NCBI GenBank assembly: GCA_035705495.1
Contig: DASSWB010000021.1
Location: forward strand, 19,602-83,601
From: DASSWB01 sp035705495
Lineage (GTDB): Bacteria > Bacteroidota > Bacteroidia > Flavobacteriales > Flavobacteriaceae
Direction: 5' to 3'
DNA length: 64,000 nt
Position numbers and translations under genes: made by a program. Below are positions 25,206 to 33,773 of this stretch, in pieces (positions within the stretch are counted from its first letter, which is position 1; each line of letters begins with the position of its first letter). The notes under the pieces are model-generated. The model had not been told where the DNA came from. It worked only from the letters and a program-made list of their open reading frames with translations, and searched no databases.

Positions 25206-25703
25206 ATGAAAAAATCACTGTTCCTTTACTTATTCGTTTTTGCGCTTTTAATTATTGTTTTTCAGTATGTAAATGCCAGAAAAATGTTGGAAGCCAAAAA
25301 TGATACAATTCAAGACTTGCAAGAGGAAGCAAAGGAAAACAGTCAGATTACCGATTCCTTGGAAAATGAGAATGTAAATCTTCAATATTTTTCATTGTTG
25401 AAAAATGATAGGTCCATGACCTTTTTTGAGAAGAAAGGTTTTGAAGCTGATCAAATTGCAAAAGCATTGGGAGATGCCATAATTGAACAGAATACCGCCA
25501 ACGAAGACAATCCTTTAGTGCCTTTTGCAGGGATGAAGGATAAAATGCGCATCAATAAAATCAAGGTACTGAACCACAAATGGATTATTGCCAATTTTAC
25601 CGATGGACAATATTGGGGTGAGGTTTTTCTCTCATACGAAATCAATGAAAACAATGAATTCGTTTTTAATGTAGAAAAAGCTTTTCTGTATCCGCAGGAT
25701 TAA
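25206..25703 (+). CDS. Membrane-anchored protein of unknown function
   Basis: A 165-residue protein with one N-terminal helix (about residues 4-21, SLFLYLFVFALLIIVFQYV) and a heptad-like segment at about 28-60 (NDTIQDLQEEAKENSQITDSLENE), suggestive of a coiled coil. A compact globular C-terminal part follows, probably outside the cytoplasm. There is no lipobox and no recognised domain. It starts 1 bp after the MBL hydrolase stop, so co-transcription is likely. Its stop shares TTAA with the convergent esterase gene. I do not recognise the family. Confidence 0.7.
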   Translation: MKKSLFLYLFVFALLIIVFQYVNARKMLEAKNDTIQDLQEEAKENSQITDSLENENVNLQYFSLLKNDRSMTFFEKKGFEADQIAKALGDAIIEQNTANEDNPLVPFAGMKDKMRINKIKVLNHKWIIANFTDGQYWGEVFLSYEINENNEFVFNVEKAFLYPQD

Positions 25704-26359
25704 ATTCTTTCCTGAAGCCAATTTTTTAAATCGAAAAAGTTTTGAGGAGCAACGCCATGGCCAACCGGATATTCTTTGTAAACAAAATCCAAATTCAGGT
25801 CTTTTAAAAATTCCGTTGATTTTCTTGCCCAATCCACAGGAATCACTTGATCAACCGTTCCGTGGGAACAAAAAAATGATAAACCGGAAAAATCATTTTG
25901 TTTGAAACCTTCTTTTAAAATTCCTTCATTTACGTAACCACTTAAAGCAATCACATTTTTTATTTTATCAGGATAAGAAAGTGCTACTGCATAACTGAGA
26001 ATGGTTCCTTGACTAAATCCGATTAGTGTTACATTGCTTTCATCAACAGGATATTCCTTGATAATTTCATCCAAAAAACCGACAATTTTTTCTCTTGAAG
26101 AAATAGCTTGCGCATCGTCACTGAACTTACCGTTTACATTGTCAAAATAAATTGCGTACCACGCATGACTCATCCGTTGTAATTCATACGGTGCTCTTGC
26201 GGATACAATGAAAGCTTCATCAGGAAGTTCATTGGCAAAGCCGAATAAATCTTCTTCGTTGCTACCATATCCGTGTAAAAGCAGAATCAACGGATTTTTT
26301 TCCAAAATGACTTTGGGTTTTTTTATAAGATGAAAAAGCGAAGTTTCTTGAGAATGCAT
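25700..26359 (-). CDS. Alpha/beta hydrolase, phospholipase/carboxylesterase type
   Basis: A 219-residue serine esterase. The nucleophile elbow GFSQG puts Ser at 116, and Asp170 (TVDQVIP) and His201 (VGHGVAPQ) complete the triad. The oxyanion strand LILLLHGYGSNEEDL is at about residues 25-39. This pattern is that of the bacterial carboxylesterase/lysophospholipase-like family. The ATG at 26359 is chosen over longer in-frame extensions because upstream sequence belongs to the DUF4870-like gene. It is the last gene of a minus-strand set, 2 bp after the previous stop. Confidence 0.88.
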   Translation of the reverse strand: MHSQETSLFHLIKKPKVILEKNPLILLLHGYGSNEEDLFGFANELPDEAFIVSARAPYELQRMSHAWYAIYFDNVNGKFSDDAQAISSREKIVGFLDEIIKEYPVDESNVTLIGFSQGTILSYAVALSYPDKIKNVIALSGYVNEGILKEGFKQNDFSGLSFFCSHGTVDQVIPVDWARKSTEFLKDLNLDFVYKEYPVGHGVAPQNFFDLKNWLQERI

Positions 26360-26361
26360 AA

Positions 26362-26688
26362 CTATTTTTTTGAACTGAATATTTTCTGAATATAAGTCCC
26401 TACCAAAGGAACTTCTTTCGTTGACCCTTGAATCGCAGAAATTATGCCGTATCCCCACAAAACCATCACAAAAATGTAAAATGGGAGGGAAATAAAAACA
26501 CTATTGAAACCGCCGACCAAAATACCAATGAGAAATATGAGAATATCTAGACCAAGCGCTTGACGGATGTGAAAAGCCGCAAACTTATCTTTGGGTTCAA
26601 TGTTCATAAAAGCAGCTATTATTGTTCCCACAAAAGTGATGTAAGCAATTACAGCAATAGATTTTCCTTCTGAAGTTTCAGCCTGCAT
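26362..26688 (-). CDS. DUF4870-like small membrane protein
   Basis: About 108 residues, hydrophobic, with roughly three membrane segments. The opening SIAVIAYITFVGTIIAAFMN and the KFAAFHIRQALGLDILIFLIG segment, in which a charged FHIRQA stretch follows the first helix, match the DUF4870/Tic20-like group. Members are often labelled import component protein without evidence. The ATG at 26688 is preferred; a longer reading would overlap the dihydroorotase homologue. It is 20 bp after that gene and 2 bp before the esterase. Function unknown. Confidence 0.78.
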   Translation of the reverse strand: MQAETSEGKSIAVIAYITFVGTIIAAFMNIEPKDKFAAFHIRQALGLDILIFLIGILVGGFNSVFISLPFYIFVMVLWGYGIISAIQGSTKEVPLVGTYIQKIFSSKK

Positions 26689-26707
26689 AGCGAGATTTTT
26701 GATTTTA

Positions 26708-27961
26708 TTATTGATTTGCGACAAACATTCCTTTGGAAAAAATACCAAAAACTTTTCCTTTCAATTCTTGATTTAAAAAAATGCTGTTTTCCGAAGTTGA
26801 AAAAATATGATTTTTTGAAAACACATAATTTTCATTGGGGTCGAAGAAAGTAAAATTTGCTTTTTTACCTTCTGAAATTATCGGACTTTCAATTCCGAAC
26901 CTTTCTCTTCCCGCTGTTAAAAGTTCAATCGTTAATTCTAAAGGAAAAATATTGTTCAATGCTCCAAAAGCCGATTCCAAACCAATCGTTCCAGGTAAGG
27001 CATTGTCAAATTCCACTTTTTTATTTTCAATATCAATTGGATCATGGTCACTCATTATCATATCAATAATTCCTTCTGAAACTCCTTTTTTTAAGGCTTC
27101 TACGTCGTTCTGAGTTCTAAGTGGTGGCAATACTTTGGTTCTCGTATCAAAATCGCTTAAAAGATCATCTGTGAGCAAAAGGTGATGAATTGCAACACTA
27201 CATGTGACATCCAGTTTCTTGGCTTTTGCGGCTTTTATTAACTCGACGGATTTCGCCGTGGAAATTCCAGGAATATGTAATTTACCTCCCGTATATTCCA
27301 AGATATATAGATCGCGCGCAATTTGAAGTTCTTCGGCAAGTGCAGGAATTCCTTTCAATCCTAAAAAAGTACTGTTTACATTTTCATTGACCTGCCCACT
27401 TCCCGCTATTTTATTGTCCTGTGGAAAAGATTGTATGAGCGCATCAAAATTCTGTGCATATTGAAGTGCTATTTTAAGCAAATTGGGATTTTCTATTGAT
27501 TTTTTATAATCGCCGAAAGCGACTGCCCCTGCTTGCTGCATATCGTACAATTCCGCTAAATCTTTCCCTTCACTGTTTTTTGTGAGCGCGCCCATTGGAA
27601 ATAAATCCACGGCATTCCCAGATGCTTTTGAGAATATATAAGAAATGGCACCTCTGTTATCAGTCGCCGGGGTGTTGTTTGGGTTCATCAATATGGTTGT
27701 AAACCCGCTTTTGGCGGCCGTTAGCAATCCGTTCTCAATGGTTTCCCGTTCTTCATGCCCTGGTTCCCCAAAACTCACACTGCTATCAAACCAACCTTTT
27801 GAAACATATAGGTTTTCGCAAGAAATTGTTTTATCCGCTTCAATATCAATTGAATCCGAAATTTTTTGGATGATTCCGTCTTCAATTAAAATATCCACTG
27901 TTTTATTGTTCCAATCGTTTCCTTTGTCTATAATTTTAGCAGATTTAATAAGCGTTTTCAT
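26708..27961 (-). CDS. Dihydroorotase homologue, probably catalytically impaired
   Basis: A 417-residue amidohydrolase of the dihydroorotase family. It aligns by eye over the full length, but the metal-binding His-X-His of the first strand is replaced: residues 59-68 read DSSVSFGEPG where active enzymes have a form like DxHVHLREPG. Thus both His are Ser (61 and 63) and the substrate Arg is Gly (65). The later aspartate motif is kept in SDHDPIDIENK. Inactive DHOase homologues are known elsewhere, for example the structural PyrC' subunit of aspartate transcarbamoylase. The start overlaps the stop of the upstream vWA gene (ATGA). An active pyrC would have to lie elsewhere in the genome. Confidence 0.88.
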   Translation of the reverse strand: MKTLIKSAKIIDKGNDWNNKTVDILIEDGIIQKISDSIDIEADKTISCENLYVSKGWFDSSVSFGEPGHEERETIENGLLTAAKSGFTTILMNPNNTPATDNRGAISYIFSKASGNAVDLFPMGALTKNSEGKDLAELYDMQQAGAVAFGDYKKSIENPNLLKIALQYAQNFDALIQSFPQDNKIAGSGQVNENVNSTFLGLKGIPALAEELQIARDLYILEYTGGKLHIPGISTAKSVELIKAAKAKKLDVTCSVAIHHLLLTDDLLSDFDTRTKVLPPLRTQNDVEALKKGVSEGIIDMIMSDHDPIDIENKKVEFDNALPGTIGLESAFGALNNIFPLELTIELLTAGRERFGIESPIISEGKKANFTFFDPNENYVFSKNHIFSTSENSIFLNQELKGKVFGIFSKGMFVANQ

Positions 27962-29877
27962 TTCAGGAATTTTAGGATCAGCATTTCGATTAGTAAAAAC
28001 AGCAGTGCAAAAATAACAAACCATTTCCACAGTTCGCTAATATTGTTTTCTGAATAAATTTCACCAATCACTTCTGAAATTGATTCATTGGTTTCTATGT
28101 TTTTTCCGTTTTTTAAATCTGAGTAATTCAATATGTTTTCACTCCGATCCAAGTTGTAACTGATATTTGCCACAGGAACCTCTTCTTTTACGACTGAAAA
28201 ATTCCCTGGAATATCCGGTAGTTCATTGGTGGTTATAGAAACATTGTTGGAAAACGATTGTTGTAACGGAATAAAATTCATTGCTTCGGATTTGATTTCC
28301 AAAATCTCATCTTTTTCAAGCGCAACGGGAATGTTGATCACATTTTCATCCCCTAAAACGTAGTACAGTTTTTTCTCTCCCAAAGTAGATTTTCCAATAT
28401 TAAAAAGAGTGGGAACAATCAAAGGAGAATTCTGAAAATTCGAATTTTTCTTGTCTAAAGCCGCGGTAAATAAATAAATGTTTTTCTGCTGAATCAAAAA
28501 AGCCTTATTGTCTTCAAAACTTAGAATCGGGATCCCTCCATTTTTTATTTCAAAAAAAGATTGGACTTTGGGATATTCAAAATTATCGACTTTCGCATCA
28601 AAAACACCTTCGTAAACTGGATGGGAAAATGAAATATTCGCAACGAGTTTCTGTTGATTCTTTTTCTGTGAAAGAGGAGGAATGTTCAACTCGTAAAAAA
28701 GTTTGTTGTAGTTCTCAAGATTACTTTCCGAATCGGGAATGATTAAAATTCCGACGTTCTCGGATATTAAATTTTCAATAGTTTCTGAAAGACTTTTGGG
28801 AATTGTTTTCAACTGATTCAAAACAATAAAATCCGAATTTGCCAAATCCTTATAATTCACTTCTCCTGATTGAAAGGAAGAAAATGAGAAATCCGGTTCT
28901 GTGAAAATCCGATGAAGAAAATCGTCATCAGCTTCATTTATCGCAATAATATTGACAGGTTCTGGTTTTTCAATTGTGAAAAAAAGTTCGTTGTCGAATT
29001 GAAGATTTTTATCATTCACTAAAATTTTTCCTACAATCTCATTATTCGGTAGGGAAATTATTGCGGAAGTTTTATTGTTTTCCAAAAATTCAACGCCTGT
29101 TTTTGCAATCAATTCATCTTTATTGTAAACAGAAACGGCAGCATCAGTTACGATATTTCCGCTCTTTGAAAGCTGAACGTATAAGAATTTGCCCGTATTT
29201 TTGGTTTCCAAAAAAGCAGTATCAATCGAAATATTCGAAACATTTTCCGGCTGAAGTTTAATTAAATGAGTTTTAAATCCAAGGGAATCAAAATCTGGAC
29301 TTCCCATTTTCTTCTGAAAATCCGAAATCAAGATGAAATGTTTGTCGGTATTTTTCAATTCTGAAAACTGCGTACCTGCTTTCAAACCAATAGATTTTAA
29401 ATCCAACGAATTCGGACTGAAATTAATTTGCAGCAACTCCTTCTTAGCGGAACTGATAGAAATGTCTTTGAAAGTTTTATCATTGGTAAATAAGCTAAAG
29501 GTTTGATCCTCAGGCATTGTTTCCAATAATTCTTGAACACTTCTTTCAAGCAATCTGCCTTTGTTTCCCGTTGCTTCCATACTGTAGGAATTGTCCAAAT
29601 AAATAAGCACTTCTTGTTCTTGAAGCGCGTTTTCAGAATTCAAAAAATACGGTTGAGCGAAAGCGATTACAAGTGCCGCCAAAAACAACATTCTTGTTAA
29701 AAGTATCAGCCATTTTTTCAATTTGGAACTTTTTCTCGTCTGAAGAGAAATCTTTTTTAAAAATTTCAGATTTGTAAAAGCCTCTTTTTTAAACTTTCGA
29801 AGTTGAAAAAGATGAATAAGAATCGGAATGAGGAGAAGAAATAAGGCGTAAAGTAATTCCGGGTACTTGAATTGCAT
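27958..29877 (-). CDS. BatA-type vWA domain membrane protein
   Basis: A 639-residue protein. The N-terminal BatA domain includes LLIPILIHLFQLRKFKKEAF and a second helix near residues 57-76 (WLILLTRMLFLAALVIAFAQ). A von Willebrand A domain follows, with the MIDAS motif DNSYS at 95-99. The long middle part looks like a glutamine-amidotransferase-like fold and is extracytoplasmic. The last 20 residues form a closing helix (WFVIFALLFLLIEMLILKFL). Family members belong to the Bat (aerotolerance) group, but this single long form stands apart from batABCDE operons. It is coupled to the dihydroorotase homologue by a four-base overlap. Confidence 0.88.
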   Translation of the reverse strand: MQFKYPELLYALFLLLIPILIHLFQLRKFKKEAFTNLKFLKKISLQTRKSSKLKKWLILLTRMLFLAALVIAFAQPYFLNSENALQEQEVLIYLDNSYSMEATGNKGRLLERSVQELLETMPEDQTFSLFTNDKTFKDISISSAKKELLQINFSPNSLDLKSIGLKAGTQFSELKNTDKHFILISDFQKKMGSPDFDSLGFKTHLIKLQPENVSNISIDTAFLETKNTGKFLYVQLSKSGNIVTDAAVSVYNKDELIAKTGVEFLENNKTSAIISLPNNEIVGKILVNDKNLQFDNELFFTIEKPEPVNIIAINEADDDFLHRIFTEPDFSFSSFQSGEVNYKDLANSDFIVLNQLKTIPKSLSETIENLISENVGILIIPDSESNLENYNKLFYELNIPPLSQKKNQQKLVANISFSHPVYEGVFDAKVDNFEYPKVQSFFEIKNGGIPILSFEDNKAFLIQQKNIYLFTAALDKKNSNFQNSPLIVPTLFNIGKSTLGEKKLYYVLGDENVINIPVALEKDEILEIKSEAMNFIPLQQSFSNNVSITTNELPDIPGNFSVVKEEVPVANISYNLDRSENILNYSDLKNGKNIETNESISEVIGEIYSENNISELWKWFVIFALLFLLIEMLILKFLK

Positions 29878-29894
29878 GTTCCAAATAAATTTTT

Positions 29895-29902
29895 CAAATA
29901 TA
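29895..29902 (-). promoter_or_regulatory. -7 promoter element for the vWA protein gene
   Basis: TATATTTG on the minus strand, 17 bp before the ATG at 29877. The -33 is not obvious. It would drive the vWA to esterase set. Confidence 0.5.
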
Positions 29903-29931
29903 GAAAATTAAAATCCGAAGCAGAAGACTTA

Positions 29932-30699
29932 TTAAAACTTCTCGAAAACCCCAAGTCCAAACAAGGCGAAATCGTATTTTACTGGATCGGTTGCGTCTAA
30001 TTTCCGAAGGGAAAAATCCAATTCTGCCAATGCTTTTGCGTCGTTTTGTTTCCGCTTCAACAAATTTAATTTCCTTGCCACGTTACCCGAGTGCACATCT
30101 AGGGGACAAGACAATAGGGAAGGGGAAATATTTTTCCAAAGTCCGAAATCAACACCTTTATTATCATTTCTAACCATCCATCTCAAATACATATTGATTC
30201 TTTTTGCCGCGGAATTTTTTGCAGGATCACTGACGTGTTTTTCTGTTCGCGAAAGATGCGGTAGTTCAAAAAATACTTTTTTAAAGTTTGAAATTGAAGG
30301 TTGAAGCGAAGAATCGGTAATATTTTTCGTGAAAACTGCTTCTAGACCATTATGGTTTGAATAAATGTTTTGGAGCGATTTCAGAAAATACTTTAAATCA
30401 CTGCTGTTGAAAGTCCGGTGGACAAATCCGTCCAATGTTTGCAAATCATTCTGTGAATGATTCATCACAAAATCAAAAGGTTGATTATCCATCAATTCCA
30501 TTAAACCAAAAGCATTTTTTAAGATCCCTTTTCGGTTTCCCCAAGAAATGGTAGCGGTCAGAAAACCTGCAATTTCTATATCTTCTTTTTTGGAAAAACG
30601 ATGCGGAATTGAAATAGGATCAGATTCAATAAAATCCGGCGTATTGAATTCTTCAACTTTTGCATCCAAAAAATCTTTTAATTCGTGTTTAGGAATCAT
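29932..30699 (-). CDS. TIGR02757 family protein
   Basis: A 255-residue soluble protein of a family found mostly in Bacteroidota. Its pattern includes DPISIPHRFSKKEDIEIAGFLTATISWGNRKGI near residues 26-58, the middle FFKKVFFELPHLSRTEKHVSDP-like stretch, and AAKRINMYLRWMVR before the final PLDVHSGNVARKL segment. The arrangement recalls helix-hairpin-helix DNA glycosylase folds, which is my inference rather than an established role. It lies between the LolD-like ATPase and the vWA protein on the same strand. Confidence 0.88.
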   Translation of the reverse strand: MIPKHELKDFLDAKVEEFNTPDFIESDPISIPHRFSKKEDIEIAGFLTATISWGNRKGILKNAFGLMELMDNQPFDFVMNHSQNDLQTLDGFVHRTFNSSDLKYFLKSLQNIYSNHNGLEAVFTKNITDSSLQPSISNFKKVFFELPHLSRTEKHVSDPAKNSAAKRINMYLRWMVRNDNKGVDFGLWKNISPSLLSCPLDVHSGNVARKLNLLKRKQNDAKALAELDFSLRKLDATDPVKYDFALFGLGVFEKF

Positions 30700-30740
30700 T
30701 GTTTTAATCGTAGTGGAAAATGAGTTTGGAAATCTTGGAT

Positions 30741-31403
30741 TCAGAAAACGATATTTCCATCAACCATTGTTAATTTTCTATCGGCCATATCCGCGAGATC
30801 CTTGTTGTGCGTGACAATCACGAAAGTCTGTCCGAATTCATCTCTCAGTTTAAAGAAGAGTTTGTGCAGGTTCTCGGCCGATTCACTGTCCAAATTACCC
30901 GAAGGTTCATCCGCAAAAATAACAGCAGGTTTGTTCATTAAAGAACGCGCAACGGCAACTCTTTGCTGCTCTCCACCACTTAATTCATTGGGTTTATGAT
31001 CTGCACGTGGCAAAAGTCCTAAAAAGTCCAACAATTCCTTGCCTCTTTTTTCGGCTTCCGCCTTTGATTTTTTATTGATATAAGCCGGGATACAAACATT
31101 CTCCAAAGCCGTAAACTCAGGCATTAATTGATGAAATTGGAAAATAAAACCAATATGTTCATTTCTGAATTTTGACAATTCGTTTTCCGAGAGCTTATAA
31201 ATGTCGGTACCATTGATGATTAATTGAGAGCTATTTTCTTTTTCCGGCAAATCCAAAGTGCCAAGAATTTGTAATAAAGTGGTTTTTCCAGCTCCAGAAG
31301 GACCTACAATAGAAACTATTTCGCCCGATTTAATTTCAAGATTCACACCTTTAAGTACGTGCAAATCATCATAATATTTCTGGATATTGGTGGCCTTTAT
31401 CAT
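30741..31403 (-). CDS. ABC transporter ATP-binding protein, LolD/MacB type
   Basis: A 220-residue ATPase. Walker A GPSGAGKTT is at about residues 34-42, the Q-loop in FIFQFHQLMPEFTALENV, the signature LSGGEQQRVAVARSL, Walker B VIFADEPSGNLD and the switch His in IVTHN. Subfamily features match LolD, which extracts lipoproteins from the inner membrane together with LolC/E, or MacB-type exporters. No permease is adjacent. The MacB-like permease at 9225-10466 is a possible but unproven partner. It diverges from msrA. Confidence 0.93.
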   Translation of the reverse strand: MIKATNIQKYYDDLHVLKGVNLEIKSGEIVSIVGPSGAGKTTLLQILGTLDLPEKENSSQLIINGTDIYKLSENELSKFRNEHIGFIFQFHQLMPEFTALENVCIPAYINKKSKAEAEKRGKELLDFLGLLPRADHKPNELSGGEQQRVAVARSLMNKPAVIFADEPSGNLDSESAENLHKLFFKLRDEFGQTFVIVTHNKDLADMADRKLTMVDGNIVF

Positions 31404-31529
31404 TTTTGAATTTAAAAGATGTGAATGTACTTATAATTGACAAATTCAGCAAAAATGAACACGGTTAAAATGGGTTTAAAAAGTAGGTGCAAACGCATAA
31501 TGTTTCTTATTTTTATTGAAAATTACATT

Positions 31530-32081
31530 ATGTCGAGTCAAAATTTAGAGAAAGCGACTTTTGCGGGAGGATGTTTCTGGTGTACGGAAGCGGTTTTTCA
31601 ACGTGTAAATGGAGTAGAGAATCTGCGCTCGGGATTTACTGGTGGCAATATTAAAAATCCTCCTTATCGGGAAGTGGTAACAGGAAGGACCGGGCATGCT
31701 GAATCGATTGAATTGCTTTTTGATCCCGAAGTGATTTCTTATAAAGATTTGCTCTATATTTTCTTCACCACACACGATCCAACTACCTTGAACCGGCAAG
31801 GAAATGATGTTGGAACACATTACCGAAGTGCTATTTTTTACCATGATGAAGCACAAAAAAAATCCGCAGAAGAGGTCATAACTGAATTGAGCAAACAACA
31901 AATCTTTAACAATCCCATAGTGACAACCATTTCTGAAGCCGGACCTTTTTATGAAGCCGAAGAATACCATGAAAATTATTACAATTTAAATTCGGACCAA
32001 CCTTACTGTCAGGTAGTCATCGGACCAAAAATTCAGAAATTGCGGAATTCATTTGCCAATAAACTTAAAAGTCAGCAGTAA
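31530..32081 (+). CDS. msrA: Peptide-methionine (S)-S-oxide reductase
   Basis: A 183-residue enzyme that reduces the S epimer of methionine sulphoxide in proteins and restores oxidised methionine. The catalytic motif GGCFWC places the reactive Cys at 15. GFTGGNIKNPPYREV and GNDVGTHYRSAIFY follow at normal distances, and the protein ends soon after EYHENYYNLN. The ATG at 31530 gives the family's typical N-terminus; longer in-frame extensions upstream have no conserved content. No msrB fusion is present. It is 2 bp before the methyltransferase gene, so the two are probably co-transcribed. Confidence 0.95.
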   Translation: MSSQNLEKATFAGGCFWCTEAVFQRVNGVENLRSGFTGGNIKNPPYREVVTGRTGHAESIELLFDPEVISYKDLLYIFFTTHDPTTLNRQGNDVGTHYRSAIFYHDEAQKKSAEEVITELSKQQIFNNPIVTTISEAGPFYEAEEYHENYYNLNSDQPYCQVVIGPKIQKLRNSFANKLKSQQ

Positions 32082-32083
32082 AT

Positions 32084-32704
32084 ATGGAAAGTTTGAAAAG
32101 GAAAGAACATTGGGAGCATATTTATACGACCAAAAATCAAAATGAGGTCAGTTGGTACCAACCCGTTCCTCAAGCTTCTTTGGATTTTATTCGTGATGCC
32201 AATTTGCCCAAAGATGCCAAAATCATTGATGTTGGCGGTGGCGACAGTCTATTGGCAGATTATTTAATGGATTTGGGTTATACCGATATCAGTGTGCTGG
32301 ATATTGCAGCGCCATCCTTAGAGAAAGCAGTAAAACGTTTGGGAAAAAATGCGGAAAAAATAAAATGGATTATTGCTGATGTCACCACTTTTCAACCATC
32401 AGAAATTTATGATTTATGGCATGATCGAGCTGCTTTTCATTTTTTGAATGATGAAAAACAGATTGAATCTTATGTGCAAACGGTAAATAAAAGCCTATCA
32501 GAAAACGGAAAAATGGTCATTGCAACTTTTTCAATCGACGGCCCAAAAAAATGTAGTGGAATTGAGGTGAAACAATACAATGAACTGAGCTTGAACAATG
32601 TTTTTAGCGGATTTTTTCAGAAGGAAAAATTTGAATATATTGATCACGAAACGCCCAACGGACAGATCCAGAATTTTCTGTTTTGTCGGTTTTCAAAAAT
32701 TTAA
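32084..32704 (+). CDS. Class I SAM-dependent methyltransferase
   Basis: A 206-residue methyltransferase. Motif I is IIDVGGGDSLLADYL at about residues 46-60, with VLDIA (motif II) at about 69-73 and WIIADVT near 95. The opening REHWEHIYTTKNQNEVSWYQP pattern is typical of thiopurine-methyltransferase-like and tellurite-resistance-related small methyltransferases. The substrate is not known. It begins 2 bp after msrA and ends 11 bp before the convergent acr3. It lacks the cysteine set of arsenite methyltransferase ArsM, so I do not place it in the ars system. Confidence 0.88.
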   Translation: MESLKRKEHWEHIYTTKNQNEVSWYQPVPQASLDFIRDANLPKDAKIIDVGGGDSLLADYLMDLGYTDISVLDIAAPSLEKAVKRLGKNAEKIKWIIADVTTFQPSEIYDLWHDRAAFHFLNDEKQIESYVQTVNKSLSENGKMVIATFSIDGPKKCSGIEVKQYNELSLNNVFSGFFQKEKFEYIDHETPNGQIQNFLFCRFSKI

Positions 32705-32715
32705 AGAGTAGAAAA

Positions 32716-33771
32716 TTAAAGTTGGGTCAACTTGTTTCTATGGTAATATTTTTTCCGAAACCAAAAAGAAACCCTTACCAACAAAATTAACGCAGGAACT
32801 TCAACCAATGGCCCAATAACCCCTGCAAATGCTTGTCCAGAATTCAGTCCGAAAACTGCAATGGCAACTGCAATCGCCAATTCAAAATTATTTCCAGCTG
32901 CCGTAAACGCAACAGAAGTTGTTTTGTCGTATTCGGCTCCAGTTGCTTTTGTGAAGAAGAAACCTATAACGAACATAAGCGTAAAATAGAGGAGAAGTGG
33001 TACCGCTATAATTAAAATATCCATTGGGATTTTTACAATCATTTCTCCTTTTAACGAAAACATGACCACGATGGTAAACAAAAGTGCGATTAACGTGATT
33101 GGTGAAATCGTGGGAATAAATTTTTGCGCGTACCATTCTTCGCCTTTGAGTTTTACCAAAATCGTCCGACTTAAAATTCCCATAGCAAACGGAATTCCGA
33201 GGTAAATAGCAACACTTTCGGCAATTGTTCCTATTGAAATGTCCACTATTGCACCTTCAAAACCGAAATAGGGTGGAAGTACGGTAATAAAAATCCACGC
33301 ATAAAAACTATATGCGAAAACTTGAAAAATACTGTTTAAAGCCACCAAGCCCGCTCCGTATTCGCTACTGCCTTCTGCTAAATCGTTCCATACGAGGACC
33401 ATGGCAATACAACGTGCAAGTCCAATTAAAATCAATCCGACCATATATTCCGGATAATCACTTAAAAAAGTAATGGCCAGAACGAACATTAGAATGGGAC
33501 CAATAATCCAGTTTAGAACAAGTGAAATGGATAAGATTTTTGTATTACGAAAAACCGTTGGCAGTAGGGAAAAATTGACTTTTGCCAGAGGCGGATACAT
33601 CATCAAAATCAATCCAATGGCGATGGGAATATTTGTAGTTCCGCTACTGAATGAATTAACCATTTCTGGAAAGGACGGAGTAAAATAACCAATTCCGACA
33701 CCTAACGCCATAGCAAGGAAAATCCATAAGGTCAAATAACGATCGAGAAAAGCTAATTTTTTAGATGCCAT
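32716..33771 (-). CDS. acr3: Arsenite efflux permease, ACR3 family
   Basis: A 351-residue ten-helix permease that exports arsenite using the membrane potential. The family cysteine lies in GLARCIAMVLVWND on the fourth or fifth helix, and the late FTAAGNNFELAIAVAIAVFG and GPLVEVPALILLV segments are family hallmarks. It is the last gene of arsR-DUF6428-arsC-acr3, starting 2 bp after the arsC stop. This order makes the operon complete without an ArsA ATPase. It is not the unrelated ArsB family, though the two names are often mixed. Confidence 0.95.
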   Translation of the reverse strand: MASKKLAFLDRYLTLWIFLAMALGVGIGYFTPSFPEMVNSFSSGTTNIPIAIGLILMMYPPLAKVNFSLLPTVFRNTKILSISLVLNWIIGPILMFVLAITFLSDYPEYMVGLILIGLARCIAMVLVWNDLAEGSSEYGAGLVALNSIFQVFAYSFYAWIFITVLPPYFGFEGAIVDISIGTIAESVAIYLGIPFAMGILSRTILVKLKGEEWYAQKFIPTISPITLIALLFTIVVMFSLKGEMIVKIPMDILIIAVPLLLYFTLMFVIGFFFTKATGAEYDKTTSVAFTAAGNNFELAIAVAIAVFGLNSGQAFAGVIGPLVEVPALILLVRVSFWFRKKYYHRNKLTQL

Positions 33772-33773
33772 TT

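Noticed and set aside
32084..32704. Methyltransferase as ArsM, given the ars operon next door
   Set aside because: It is on the opposite strand, transcribed with msrA, and lacks the conserved cysteines of arsenite methyltransferases.
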